Assembly (NCBI GenBank): GCA_036379955.1
Contig: DASVFR010000048.1
Span: 88,733-152,732 of the forward strand
DNA length: 64,000 nucleotides
Reading direction: 5' to 3'
From: VRUE01 sp036379955
GTDB taxonomy: Bacteria; Actinomycetota; Thermoleophilia; Solirubrobacterales; 70-9
The translations under genes and the position numbers were made by a program. The notes below the pieces were generated by a model, which had not been told where the DNA came from, searched no databases, and worked only from the letters and a program-made list of their open reading frames with translations. Positions 36,140-44,199 of the stretch are shown here, one piece after another; position 1 is the stretch's first letter; the number at the start of each line of letters is the position of its first letter.

Positions 36140-37667
36140 TCGGAGCCTCCGGCATGGCGACCAGGCCCTCGCGAGAAGCCCTCCGCGACTCCTTGTGCGC
36201 GTACATGCGGTCGTCCGCGAGCTGCAGCGCGGCGGAGGGGCTGTCCGTCTCGCTCGGGACCCTTGCCATCCCCCAGGACGCGGCGATCTCGTAGCCGGGG
36301 CCGCTCTCGGAAAGCGCCTCCACGGCGCGCTCGGCCGCGGCGTCGAAGCGCTCCTTCCCGCAGGAGAGGATCACGCAGAACTCGTCTCCGCCGACCCGAT
36401 AAGCGGTCCCGTCCTCGCCGACGGCGTCGCTCAGCCGTCTCCCCAAGCGGGCCAGGGCGTCGTCGCCGGCGGCGTGGCCGCGGGTGTCGTTGAGGTGCTT
36501 GAAGCCGTTGAGGTCGAGGAAGATGAGCGCCAGGGGCCTTTCCTCGGTCGCCAGAGCACAGAGCTTGCCGAGGTCGAGCTGCATGCGCCCCCGGTTGGCG
36601 AGCCCTGTCAGCGGATCCGTCTGCACCTGCTCGAGCAGGGTCTTGTTCTCCCTGTCGCTCATTGCCAGGCGCACGATCACCGCGGACATCGTCGCCGCCC
36701 AGAGGACGGTCGAGAGGCCTCCGGTGGCGCTGAAGTACTGCATCGCGAAGAGGCCGATCATCACCGCCGCAAAGACCGCCGGCACGAGGATCTCGCGCCG
36801 GCCCGCCTCCTTCGGCGAGGAGATCGCCGCCGCCGGGGCCGGCTGCCAGACCGCGGCGCCGAGGCAGACGGCGGCGATCAGGTAGATCGGGTCGATCCAG
36901 TCGCCGCCCGGGAGCGCCGCTTCGGTCGACTGCAGGGTGAAGGCGATGTCGGCTACCACCAGGGCCGAGAGGCCGGCGAGGAGCAGCGACCAGGTGCGTC
37001 CGGGTCGCCAGCCGGTCAGGGCGATCACGCCGACCACCATCGAGAGCGTGGCGATGTCGCCGATCGGGTAGGCGAGGGTGGTAATGACTTCCAGGGTCGT
37101 GCCGGTGGTCTTCTCGGCGACGAACTCGAAGACGAAGGCGGTGCCGAGCGCCGCGGTGCCGAGGGCGGCGATCGCGCCGTCCATCCAGAGGCGCCAGTTG
37201 ATCTCGTGTGCGCGAGCCCGGACCAGCATCGCCAGCCCGGCGTAGGTCAGCGGGTAGAAGGCCAGGTAGGCGACGTCCGCCGGGGAAGGGTAGGGAGCCG
37301 ACGGGTTGCCTTCGATCGCAGCGGTCCAGTAGATCTCTCCCAGGCCCCAGCAGACGATCGCGAGGCCGATCATGAGCCAGGCCGTGCGCTCGCGCTCGTA
37401 GTCGGAGGCCCGGATCAGGCAGGCGATGCCGGCGCCGATCACGACCGCGTCGTAGAGGGGGCCGCTGATCGCGAAGTCGAGGTCGTCACCGAGGCCGAGC
37501 CAGGCATGGAGAGCGACGATCGCCGTGCCGCCGAGCAGCAGCACGGTGAGGACGCGACGAAGGAGTTGCGCGCCTGGCGATTTGGCGGTTGTCGGCTCCA
37601 CCATGGGGGCTATCGGCAGCGCGAGGCGAATCCCCAACCCCCTGAAGGGGGAAAATGCGCGCTTCAT
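36105..37667 (-). CDS. Membrane diguanylate cyclase (GGDEF), 520 aa
   Basis: Makes cyclic di-GMP. The N-terminal 300 or so residues contain about nine to ten transmembrane helices (for example LTVLLLGGTAIVALHAW and IATLSMVVGVIALTG), a membrane sensor of unknown ligand. The GGDEF domain (residues about 340–500) has DPLTGLANRGRMQLDL, LIFLDLNGFKHLND and the intact active site YRVGGDEFCVIL. The inhibitory RxxD site expected five residues before GGDEF is absent, so product feedback may be lacking. The first ATG at 37667 leaves only 17 bases to rpmE; an internal Met at residue 22 (MVEPTTAKS) is an alternative start. No EAL domain is present. Confidence 0.88.
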   Translation of the reverse strand: MKRAFSPFRGLGIRLALPIAPMVEPTTAKSPGAQLLRRVLTVLLLGGTAIVALHAWLGLGDDLDFAISGPLYDAVVIGAGIACLIRASDYERERTAWLMIGLAIVCWGLGEIYWTAAIEGNPSAPYPSPADVAYLAFYPLTYAGLAMLVRARAHEINWRLWMDGAIAALGTAALGTAFVFEFVAEKTTGTTLEVITTLAYPIGDIATLSMVVGVIALTGWRPGRTWSLLLAGLSALVVADIAFTLQSTEAALPGGDWIDPIYLIAAVCLGAAVWQPAPAAAISSPKEAGRREILVPAVFAAVMIGLFAMQYFSATGGLSTVLWAATMSAVIVRLAMSDRENKTLLEQVQTDPLTGLANRGRMQLDLGKLCALATEERPLALIFLDLNGFKHLNDTRGHAAGDDALARLGRRLSDAVGEDGTAYRVGGDEFCVILSCGKERFDAAAERAVEALSESGPGYEIAASWGMARVPSETDSPSAALQLADDRMYAHKESRRASREGLVAMPEAPTTSQTEVAPQR

Positions 37668-37683
37668 CTAGACTGAACGAACG

Positions 37684-37902
37684 ATGAAAGCCGGAATCCA
37701 CCCCGAGTACGTCCTGGCCAACGTGCACTGCTCGTGCGGGAACCAGTTCTACACCCGCTCCACGCAGGCGGACCTTCACGTCGAGCTCTGCTCGGAGTGC
37801 CACCCGTTCTACACGGGCAAGCAGAAGCTGGTCGACACCGGCGGTCGCGTCGAGCGCTTCCAGCGCCGCGCCGCCAAGCACGCCAAGGCCACGCGCGGCT
37901 GA
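37684..37902 (+). CDS. rpmE: 50S ribosomal protein L31
   Basis: Zinc-binding (type A, C+) L31 of 72 aa, a large-subunit bridge protein. The start MKAGIHPEYVLANVHCSCGN and LCSECHPFYTGKQKLVDTGG are diagnostic; the cysteines CSC and CSEC form the zinc site, so this is the zinc-replete form and not the Cys-less paralogue made under zinc starvation. DUF1385 follows after 3 bases, then prfA, a conserved actinobacterial order. Confidence 0.97.
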   Translation: MKAGIHPEYVLANVHCSCGNQFYTRSTQADLHVELCSECHPFYTGKQKLVDTGGRVERFQRRAAKHAKATRG

Positions 37903-37905
37903 GCG

Positions 37906-38916
37906 ATGACCCCCGAGCTGGGCGCGCCCCAAGCCGAGGCGGTGTCCAGCAACGGGGCGGACCCGCTGCGCATGCCCGACGGCGCCCTCGTCGCCAAGCG
38001 CGACGCGCCGGTCGGCGGTCAGGCGGTGCTCGAGGGCGTGATGATGCGCGGCATCTCGGTCTGGGCCGTCGCCGTGCGCAACCCCGAGGGCGAGGTCGAG
38101 ATCAGCTCGGAGGGGATCAAGCCCTGGGCGCAGCGACACCGGTTCTGGCGGCTGCCGATACTGCGCGGGGTCGTCGCCCTCGGCGAGTCGCTGAAGATCG
38201 GCTTCCGCGCGCTCGGCATCTCCGCCAACGCGCAGATCGAGGCCGACGAGGAGGGGGAGAAAGAGGAGATCGGGGGCTGGGTCTGGGGCCTTACGATCGC
38301 GCTCTCGCTGGCGCTCGGAATCGTCCTCTTCTTCGTCATCCCGGTCGGCCTGACCAGCCTGATCAAGGACCGGCTCGGCTCGCCCCTCCTCTTCTGGCTG
38401 ATCGAGGGCCTGCTGCGCACGGCGCTCTTCATCGGCTACATCGCGGCGATCAGCCGCCTGCGCGACCTGCGCCGGGTCTTCGAGTACCACGGCGCCGAGC
38501 ACAAGACGATCTCCTGCTACGAGGCCGAAGACGAGCTGATTCCCGCGCGAGCCAAGCTCTACTCGCGCCTGCACCCGCGCTGCGGGACCAGCTTCCTGCT
38601 GGTCGTGATGGTGGTGGCGATCTTCGCCTTCGCGCCGATCGGCCTTCCCGCCTGGTACTGGCTGCTGCTCTCGCGCATCCTCGGCATCCCGCTGATCGCC
38701 GGCATCTCCTACGAGATCATCAAGTGGGCGGGTAAGAACCGGCGCAAGCGCTGGGTGCGAGCGGTGATGTGGCCGGGCCTGATGCTGCAGAACCTGACTA
38801 CGCGCGAGCCCGATGAAGAGCAGTTGGCGGTGGCGATCGCGGCGCTCGAGAAGGTGCTTGCCGAGGAGTCGCCGGAGGCGGCCGCGGCTGAGCAGCAGAT
38901 CGAGATCGTCGCCTGA
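37906..38916 (+). CDS. DUF1385 membrane protein, 336 aa
   Basis: Conserved integral membrane protein between rpmE and prfA in many Gram-positive genomes; its biochemical role is unknown to me. The family signature FEYHGAEHKTISCYE is present, and later LHPRCGTSFLLVVMVVAIF. At least four membrane helices (for example LTIALSLALGIVLFFVIPVG and FALVL-like segments near 225–270) are visible, with a soluble, basic N-terminal part containing VGGQAVLEGVMMRG. It starts 3 bases after rpmE. The structured 86-nt repeat begins 13 bases after its stop. Confidence 0.88.
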   Translation: MTPELGAPQAEAVSSNGADPLRMPDGALVAKRDAPVGGQAVLEGVMMRGISVWAVAVRNPEGEVEISSEGIKPWAQRHRFWRLPILRGVVALGESLKIGFRALGISANAQIEADEEGEKEEIGGWVWGLTIALSLALGIVLFFVIPVGLTSLIKDRLGSPLLFWLIEGLLRTALFIGYIAAISRLRDLRRVFEYHGAEHKTISCYEAEDELIPARAKLYSRLHPRCGTSFLLVVMVVAIFAFAPIGLPAWYWLLLSRILGIPLIAGISYEIIKWAGKNRRKRWVRAVMWPGLMLQNLTTREPDEEQLAVAIAALEKVLAEESPEAAAAEQQIEIVA

Positions 38917-38929
38917 GGGCTGGTAGCCC

Positions 38930-39015
38930 GCGGGTCCTGTCGCCGCAGGGCACCCACCGCCCCTTCCGGTCGCTAAAGCGTCCTCAGGGGCGGTTCCCCC
39001 TACGGCGCCACCCGC
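38930..39015 (+). repeat. 86-nt structured intergenic element, copy 2
   Basis: Matches copy 1 at 7360–7445 (reverse orientation) in 84 of 86 bases; one of the two differences falls in the bulge between the ACCC/GGGT and CCTG/CAGG helices, so the predicted fold is kept. Here it lies between DUF1385 and prfA, reading in the direction of transcription, 37 bases before the prfA start. Confidence 0.75.
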
Positions 39016-39052
39016 GGGAGAAACGGCGTCGATTCTCTCTATGTTGTGAAGC

Positions 39053-40120
39053 GTGATCGAGCAACTTGTGGAGCAGATCGAGGCGCGGTTCGCCGATTTG
39101 GAGCGGGAGATGTCCGACCCTGCCGTCATCGGAGATCGGGAGCGCTACGCGGAAGTCGGCCGGGAATACCGGGAGCTTCAGCCCGCTCACCAACTGGTCG
39201 GCGAGTACCGCACGTTGAAGGACGATTTTGATGGGGCGCGGGAGCTGTTGGAGGAGGACGGGGACGACGCGGAGCTGCGCAAGTTGGTGGAGGAGGCGCC
39301 GGGGCGGATCGAGGGGCTGGAGGAGGAGATCCGGCTGGCTATGGTCGAGCGCGACTCGAACGACTCCAAGAACGTGCTGGTCGAGATCCGGGCGGGGACC
39401 GGGGGGGACGAGGCGGGCCTCTTCGCCGGCGATCTCTACAAGATGCTGAGTCGCTACGCGGAGGCGCGGGGCTTCGCAACCGAGACGCTCTCGCAGTCGA
39501 GCGCCGAGGTCGGCGGCTTCAAGGAGGTGACCTTCGAGATCAAGGGCGAGGGCGCCTACTCGGTCTTCAAGTACGAGGGCGGCACGCACCGCGTCCAGCG
39601 CGTGCCGGAGACCGAGTCACAGGGCCGCATCCACACCTCGACCGCGACGGTCGCGGTGCTGCCCGAGGCCGAGGAGGTCGAGGTGCAGATCGACCAGAAC
39701 GACCTGCAGATCGACGTCTACCGCTCCTCGGGGCCGGGCGGCCAGTCGGTCAACACGACCGACTCGGCGGTGCGGATCACCCACAAACCGAGCGGCATCG
39801 TCGTCTCGATGCAGGACGAGAAGTCGCAGCTGCAGAACAAGGAGCGGGCGATGCGGGTGCTGCGCGCCCGCCTGTATGAGCGCGAGCTGGCCGAGCAGCA
39901 GGCGAAGATCGCCTCCGAGCGCAAGGCTCAGGTCGGCACCGGCGAGCGCTCCGAGAAGGTGCGCACCTATAACTTCCCCCAGGGCCGAGTCACCGACCAC
40001 CGGATCAAGCACACCTCGCACAACCTCGACGGCGTTCTGGCTGGGGAGCTGGCGGAGTTCACCGAGGCTTTGGCGGCCGAGGAGAAGAGGCAGAGGTTGG
40101 AGGCTGCCGCCGTCGGGTGA
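39053..40120 (+). CDS. prfA: Peptide chain release factor 1
   Basis: Class I release factor reading UAA/UAG, 355 aa. The peptidyl-tRNA hydrolysis motif GGQ is at residues 229–231 in SSGPGGQSVNTTDSAVRI, the glutamine that PrmC methylates. The coiled N-terminal domain and VRTYNFPQGRVTDHR near the end are typical. It starts with GTG at 39053. Its stop overlaps the GTG of prmC by 4 bases, which fits the enzyme–substrate relation of the two products. Confidence 0.97.
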   Translation: MIEQLVEQIEARFADLEREMSDPAVIGDRERYAEVGREYRELQPAHQLVGEYRTLKDDFDGARELLEEDGDDAELRKLVEEAPGRIEGLEEEIRLAMVERDSNDSKNVLVEIRAGTGGDEAGLFAGDLYKMLSRYAEARGFATETLSQSSAEVGGFKEVTFEIKGEGAYSVFKYEGGTHRVQRVPETESQGRIHTSTATVAVLPEAEEVEVQIDQNDLQIDVYRSSGPGGQSVNTTDSAVRITHKPSGIVVSMQDEKSQLQNKERAMRVLRARLYERELAEQQAKIASERKAQVGTGERSEKVRTYNFPQGRVTDHRIKHTSHNLDGVLAGELAEFTEALAAEEKRQRLEAAAVG

Positions 40121-40935
40121 CCGCCGAGGCGCTGAGCGCGGCTGTCGACGCGCTGCGCGCTGCTGGCGTTGCGGAGCCACGGCTCGACGCCGAGTTGCTC
40201 CTCGCTGAGGCGACCGGGTGGGACCGGGCGCGCCTTGCGGCGCAGCCGGAAGTCGAGATTCCGCCTGCCGCGGCGCGCCTCTTCGGCGAGATGGTGCGGC
40301 GGCGGCTGCGGCGCGAGCCGGTCGCCTACATCGTCGGGCGCCGCGGCTTCCGGCGGATCGAGCTGGCGGTCGACCCACGGGTGCTGATCCCGCGGCCCGA
40401 GACCGAGCTGCTGGTCGAGCTGGCGCTGGAGCTGCGGCCGTCGCGGCTGCTCGACGTCGGCACCGGCTCGGGCGCGATCGCGTTGGCCGTGGCCGATGAG
40501 CTGCCCGAGTGCGAGGTGATCGCGACCGACACCTCGCCGGCCGCGCTCGAAGTCGCTCGCGCCAACGCCGAGCGGCTGGAGTTGGGGGACCGGGTCTCCT
40601 TTCACGAGGGCACCTTGCCGCCCGGCGACGCCGGCTTCGACCTCGTCCTTGCCAATCTCCCTTATGTGAGCGAGAGCGAGTGGCCTTCGCTGCAGCCCGA
40701 GGTGACGGAGTGGGAGCCGCGCAAGGCCCTGCTCGCCGGTTCCGACGGCCTCGACGCGATCCGCTCCCTCCTAAGCACGAACTCAGCGGGGAGAGTGCTG
40801 GCGCTGGAGGTGGGGAAGGACCAGGCGGTGGCGGTGCGCGAGCTGATGGACGAGGCGGGCTTCGACGAGATCGACGTGCGCAAGGATCTCGCCGGTCTCG
40901 ATCGCGTCGTCGTGGGCACGTCCACCTTCCGCTGA
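40117..40935 (+). CDS. prmC: Release factor glutamine methyltransferase
   Basis: PrmC/HemK, 272 aa, methylating the GGQ glutamine of RF1 and RF2 with S-adenosylmethionine. An N-terminal helical domain precedes the Rossmann-like catalytic domain with RLLDVGTGSGAIALAVADEL (SAM loop) and the substrate motif LANLPYVSESEW (variant of NPPY). RRGFRRIELAVDPRVLIPRPETELL is strongly conserved in the family. It starts with GTG overlapping the prfA stop. Its own stop lies in the first bases of a hairpin (40931–40980). Confidence 0.95.
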   Translation: MTAEALSAAVDALRAAGVAEPRLDAELLLAEATGWDRARLAAQPEVEIPPAAARLFGEMVRRRLRREPVAYIVGRRGFRRIELAVDPRVLIPRPETELLVELALELRPSRLLDVGTGSGAIALAVADELPECEVIATDTSPAALEVARANAERLELGDRVSFHEGTLPPGDAGFDLVLANLPYVSESEWPSLQPEVTEWEPRKALLAGSDGLDAIRSLLSTNSAGRVLALEVGKDQAVAVRELMDEAGFDEIDVRKDLAGLDRVVVGTSTFR

Positions 40936-40980
40936 CTTCCCGTTTTGGGTGGCATATACATCCCTAACCACGAAGTCAGC
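40931..40980. repeat. 50-nt hairpin element, family B copy
   Basis: Outer arms GCTGACTTC (40931–40939) and GAAGTCAGC (40972–40980) pair perfectly; the interior pairs only weakly (TTTGGG with CCCTAA). The outer arms match those of the perfect palindrome at 9517–9569, so the two may be related. It contains the prmC stop codon and ends 5 bases before the tsaC-type start. Confidence 0.55.
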
Positions 40981-40985
40981 CGAGA

Positions 40986-41627
40986 ATGAGTGAGATCGTC
41001 TCCATCGAACGCGACGGTGCTGAGGTCGCGAAGGCCGCGCTCGAGCGCTGTATGGCGGCGGGCGGCGTCGCCGTCTTCCCGGCCGACGGGCTCTACGGGC
41101 TCGCCTGCGACCCGCTCGACCCGAGGGCGATCGAGCGCATCCATCAGATCAAGGGGCGCGACGACGGCAAGCCCTCCGCGGTCCTCTACTTCTCGCCGCT
41201 GGCGATGCGCGAGCTGGTCGAGAGCCTCGGGCAGCGCACCCGCGCTGCGGCGGGGGCGCTGCTGCCCGGCCCGGTGACCCTGGTGGTCGCCAATTCTGAG
41301 CTCCGTTACCCGCTCGCCTGTCGCGAGGACCCCGCGCGGCTCGGGGTGCGCCTGATCGCCGGCCCGCTCGCCGGCGCGATGTGCCCGCTCTTCCAGACCT
41401 CGGCCAATCTCAGCGGCAAGCCGGCCCCGGCCTCCTTCGAGCATGTCCCACCGGCCGTCCTTGCCGCTGTGGACCTGGCGATCGACGGCGGCGAGCTGAC
41501 TGGGCTCCCCTCGACCGTGGTCGACCTGACCGCCTTCGACGAGACGGGGGAGTGGTTCGTGCTGCGCGCCGGCGGGCTCGACGCGACCGAGCTCGAGGCG
41601 CGTCTCGCGGACCTAACCGCGCGTTAA
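40986..41627 (+). CDS. L-threonylcarbamoyladenylate synthase (Sua5/YrdC/YciO family)
   Basis: Enzyme making threonylcarbamoyl-AMP for the t6A37 modification of ANN-decoding tRNAs, 213 aa. The YrdC fold is recognised by VAVFPADGLYGLACDPLDP, IHQIKGRDDGKPSAVLYF (KxR…K nucleotide pocket) and LLPGPVTLVVAN. The length is that of the short TsaC/YrdC form, without the extra Sua5 domain. The gene order prfA–prmC–tsaC is common in bacteria. The GGLDATELEARLA end is unremarkable. Confidence 0.9.
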   Translation: MSEIVSIERDGAEVAKAALERCMAAGGVAVFPADGLYGLACDPLDPRAIERIHQIKGRDDGKPSAVLYFSPLAMRELVESLGQRTRAAAGALLPGPVTLVVANSELRYPLACREDPARLGVRLIAGPLAGAMCPLFQTSANLSGKPAPASFEHVPPAVLAAVDLAIDGGELTGLPSTVVDLTAFDETGEWFVLRAGGLDATELEARLADLTAR

Positions 41628-41704
41628 CCGAGCGCTTCCGCGCTCGGAAGTACGCTCCCAGCGATGAGCAGCGGGAGCTCTTCGACTTGCCGGGAGGGGC
41701 GGGC

Positions 41705-42496
41705 GTGACCAGAGCGCTGCTGCCGGCCAAGTCCGCCTTCGACCAGGTGGGGGAGATGATGATCCTCACTGCGAGGACGATCGTCTCCGCGATCCGCCCT
41801 CCCTACCCCTACGGCGAGGAGCTGGTCTGGCAGTTCCTCTTCGTGCTCAAGCTCTCCTGGTTCCCGTTGCTGATCTCGACCTTCGCGCTCTGTCTGGGCG
41901 CGCCGGGGCTGCAGGCGGCCGGCGTCCTCTCGCTCTTCGGCGCGCTCGACCGGCTCGGCGGCTTCTTCGTGCTGACCGCGATCCGCTGGATCGGGCCGCT
42001 GGTGACGGCGGTCGTCGTCGCCGGCGTCGCCGGCACCGCGATCACCGCCGACCTCGGCGCCCGCAAGATCCGCGAGGAGCTCGACGCCCTGCAGGTGCTC
42101 GGCGTCGACCCGGTCAAGAACCTCGTCGTGCCCCGCTTCCTGGCGCTGATGGTGATCACCGGCCTGCTCGACGTCTTCGCGATCGTCTTCGGGCTCACCG
42201 CCGGGATCGCCGCCGAGCTGCTCTACCACCAGTCGCTCGGCGGCTTCTTCTCGACCCTCTTCGCCAACGCCTCGGTGACCGACATCTGGGGCTCGGTCCT
42301 GATGTGCACCCTGTTCGGTGCGATCATCGCCGTCGTCTGCTCGTTCAAGGGGATGACCGCTTCGGGGGGCGCCGAGGGCGTCGGTCGCGCCGTCAACCAG
42401 GCGGTGGTGATCGCCCTCGTCGCCGTCTTCTTCTTCAACTTCGTCTTCACCGCAATCCTGCTCGCCACCAACCCCGAACTGCAGAGCATCCGATGA
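41705..42496 (+). CDS. YrbE/MlaE-family ABC permease A, 263 aa
   Basis: Permease subunit of the Mce/Mla lipid-transport class. The start GTG at 41705 is chosen for GGGAGGGG just upstream; the frame is open further back. About six hydrophobic helices surround family motifs: ITADLGARKIREELDALQVLGVDPVK (the EExDAL coupling helix that contacts the ATPase) and CSFKGMTASGGAEGVGRAVN near the C-terminus. It pairs with the next gene, like YrbE1A/YrbE1B of actinobacteria. No mce or ATPase gene follows, which is unusual. Confidence 0.88.
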   Translation: MTRALLPAKSAFDQVGEMMILTARTIVSAIRPPYPYGEELVWQFLFVLKLSWFPLLISTFALCLGAPGLQAAGVLSLFGALDRLGGFFVLTAIRWIGPLVTAVVVAGVAGTAITADLGARKIREELDALQVLGVDPVKNLVVPRFLALMVITGLLDVFAIVFGLTAGIAAELLYHQSLGGFFSTLFANASVTDIWGSVLMCTLFGAIIAVVCSFKGMTASGGAEGVGRAVNQAVVIALVAVFFFNFVFTAILLATNPELQSIR

Positions 42497-42512
42497 AGCG
42501 GAGTCGTTTGTC

Positions 42513-43328
42513 ATGAGGGCGAGGGAAGCGATGATCGGCTGGCTCGACGTGCCGCGCGAATGGCTCGACGCCTTCGGCGAGATCGCCCGCTTCGGCTCGC
42601 GCGTCGCCGGCCTCGTCTATAGCGGCCGCGTGCTCAAGTACTTCGGCGAGAGCCTTCGCCAGGCCGGGATCCTGATCCTCGGCTCGGCGCTGGTTATCTG
42701 GGCCTTCGTCTTCATCCTCGGCCTGCAGTGCGGCCTGCAGGGGGCCTACTTCAACCGCTCGATCGGCGCGCCGTCCCTGGCCGGCCTCTTCTCCGCCTAC
42801 TGCGACCTGCGCGAGGGGCTGCCCTACGCCTTCGGCTACATCCTCTCGGCCAAGGTCGGCACCGGCATCGTCGCCGAGATCGGCGCGATGCGGATCTCCG
42901 ACGAGATCGACGCGCTCGAGGTGATGGGCATCCAGCCCGTCACCTTCCTCGCCGCGACGCGCCTGCTCGCCGCCTGGATCGCGATCCCCTTCCTCTACCT
43001 GGTCGGGATCGGGGTCGCCTACTTCGCCAGCTACTTCTCGGTCGTGCAGCAGGTCGGCGACGTCTCCTCGGGTGGCTACCTGCTGATCTTCTGGATGTAC
43101 CAGGACCCCGTGGACCTCAGCTTCAGCCTGATCAAGGGGATGGTGATGGCGACCGCGATCGTGCTCGTCGGCTGCTACTACGGCTACACGGCCTCGGGCG
43201 GCCCGGTCGGGGTCGGCACCGCGACCGCGCAATCGATGGTGGTCAACATCGTTCTCGTGCACATCATCGGCATGCTCGGCACCGTCGTCTTCTGGGGCTC
43301 GACCCCAAGGGCCCCAATAGGCGGCTGA
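42513..43328 (+). CDS. YrbE/MlaE-family ABC permease B, 271 aa
   Basis: Second permease of the pair. The coupling helix is IGAMRISDEIDALEVMGIQPVTF, and the conserved C-terminal loop is CYYGYTASGGPVGVGTATAQS. Five to six membrane helices are visible. It starts 16 bases after the first permease. Such heterodimers normally work with Mce substrate-binding proteins and an Mkl-type ATPase to import lipids or sterols. Here the next gene is convergent and unrelated, so those partners must be encoded elsewhere. The palindromic family A repeat begins 7 bases after its stop. Confidence 0.88.
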   Translation: MRAREAMIGWLDVPREWLDAFGEIARFGSRVAGLVYSGRVLKYFGESLRQAGILILGSALVIWAFVFILGLQCGLQGAYFNRSIGAPSLAGLFSAYCDLREGLPYAFGYILSAKVGTGIVAEIGAMRISDEIDALEVMGIQPVTFLAATRLLAAWIAIPFLYLVGIGVAYFASYFSVVQQVGDVSSGGYLLIFWMYQDPVDLSFSLIKGMVMATAIVLVGCYYGYTASGGPVGVGTATAQSMVVNIVLVHIIGMLGTVVFWGSTPRAPIGG

Positions 43329-43335
43329 CACCTGG

Positions 43336-43384
43336 GCCGACGGGCCGAAAAGCGAACTATGTGAGCGCTTTTCGGCCCATCGGC
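43336..43384. repeat. 49-nt palindromic repeat, family A copy 2
   Basis: Arms 43336–43354 and 43366–43384 (19 bases each, one G·U pair) enclose the 11-base loop AACTATGTGAG. Left arm and loop ends match the copy at 30281–30329. It sits in the convergent gap between the YrbE pair and the lysyl-oxidase-like gene, the natural place for bidirectional termination, but lacks a U-tract after the stem. Confidence 0.8.
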
Positions 43385-43392
43385 TCCTGGGT

Positions 43393-44157
43393 TCAGCAGC
43401 CGGTGTCGCTGTGGAAGGGGAGGCGGACTAGGCGCTGGGAGGTGTTGTCGTCCTCGTTGGACTCGTAGAGCAGGCTCTGCGGATCGACGCGCATGACGAA
43501 GGCGAAGCAGCCGCGCAGTCCCTTGACCGGGATCCACTGCTTGTCGTAGTCGGCGGGGTAGACGTCCGACCAGCCGACCGAGGTGCCGAGGGTGACGCTG
43601 TCTTGGAACGGGTTCTGGTTGCAGCCGGGGTAGTGCCACGTGGAGGGCGAACTGGGACTCGGCTGGGTGCGCTGCAGGTCGCGCAGGCAGTAGTTGAGCT
43701 TGGGGCCGACGCGGACGCGGCGCACGGGGCGGTGGCGACCGTCGACGGTCCAGAGCTCGAAGCGCGCCAGCTGGTGGACCTTCCAGTAGCTACCGCCGAA
43801 GTAGGCGCCGACGGTGGTGAAACGCAGCGAAGCACCCGTGCGCACGGTGACGTGACCGCCGCCGGCGCGGTAGATGCGCTGATTGACGCGCATCGAGCGC
43901 GGCCCGTTGCGGCGCCCGTGCAGCTCCATCGGACCACGCCCGCGGCTCTTCACGTTGCTGGTCGCGCGCAGCAGCACGCGCCCCCCACCGTGCTGGAGGT
44001 AGAGGTCGGCCGGTGCGCCGATCTGAAGATTGGGGCAGAGCAGAGACTTGGCCTCGGGCCCGATGCATGGGTTGGAAGGTGTTGCCGCCGCCGCCGTGCC
44101 CGCGATGGCCACGGCGAGGGAGACGGCGCCGGCCAGGGCTGCGAAGCGCGCGCTCAC
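43393..44157 (-). CDS. Secreted lysyl-oxidase-like protein, copper motif degenerate, 254 aa
   Basis: Exported protein: an Ala-rich signal peptide (LAGAVSLAVAIAGTAAAA) follows the GTG start at 44157 (another GTG lies two codons before). The body matches the bacterial lysyl-oxidase domain: YFGGSYWKVHQLARFELW (copper site region), LNYCLRDL, TSVGWSDVYPADYDKQWIPV and VDPQSLLYESNEDDNTSQR. The expected HxHxH copper motif appears here as YWKVH, with most histidines replaced, so amine-oxidase activity is doubtful. It may be a structural or binding descendant. It diverges from glyA. Confidence 0.7.
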   Translation of the reverse strand: MSARFAALAGAVSLAVAIAGTAAAATPSNPCIGPEAKSLLCPNLQIGAPADLYLQHGGGRVLLRATSNVKSRGRGPMELHGRRNGPRSMRVNQRIYRAGGGHVTVRTGASLRFTTVGAYFGGSYWKVHQLARFELWTVDGRHRPVRRVRVGPKLNYCLRDLQRTQPSPSSPSTWHYPGCNQNPFQDSVTLGTSVGWSDVYPADYDKQWIPVKGLRGCFAFVMRVDPQSLLYESNEDDNTSQRLVRLPFHSDTGC

Positions 44158-44199
44158 CCCCACCAGGCTATCCCGGGTCGTTGGTAAGGTCGCTCTCCG

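Noticed and set aside
30281..43384. 49-nt palindromes as ordinary intrinsic terminators
   Set aside because: The T-tract lies inside the stem and no U-rich tail follows, and one copy overlaps the stop codon of a gene; a repeat family explains them better.
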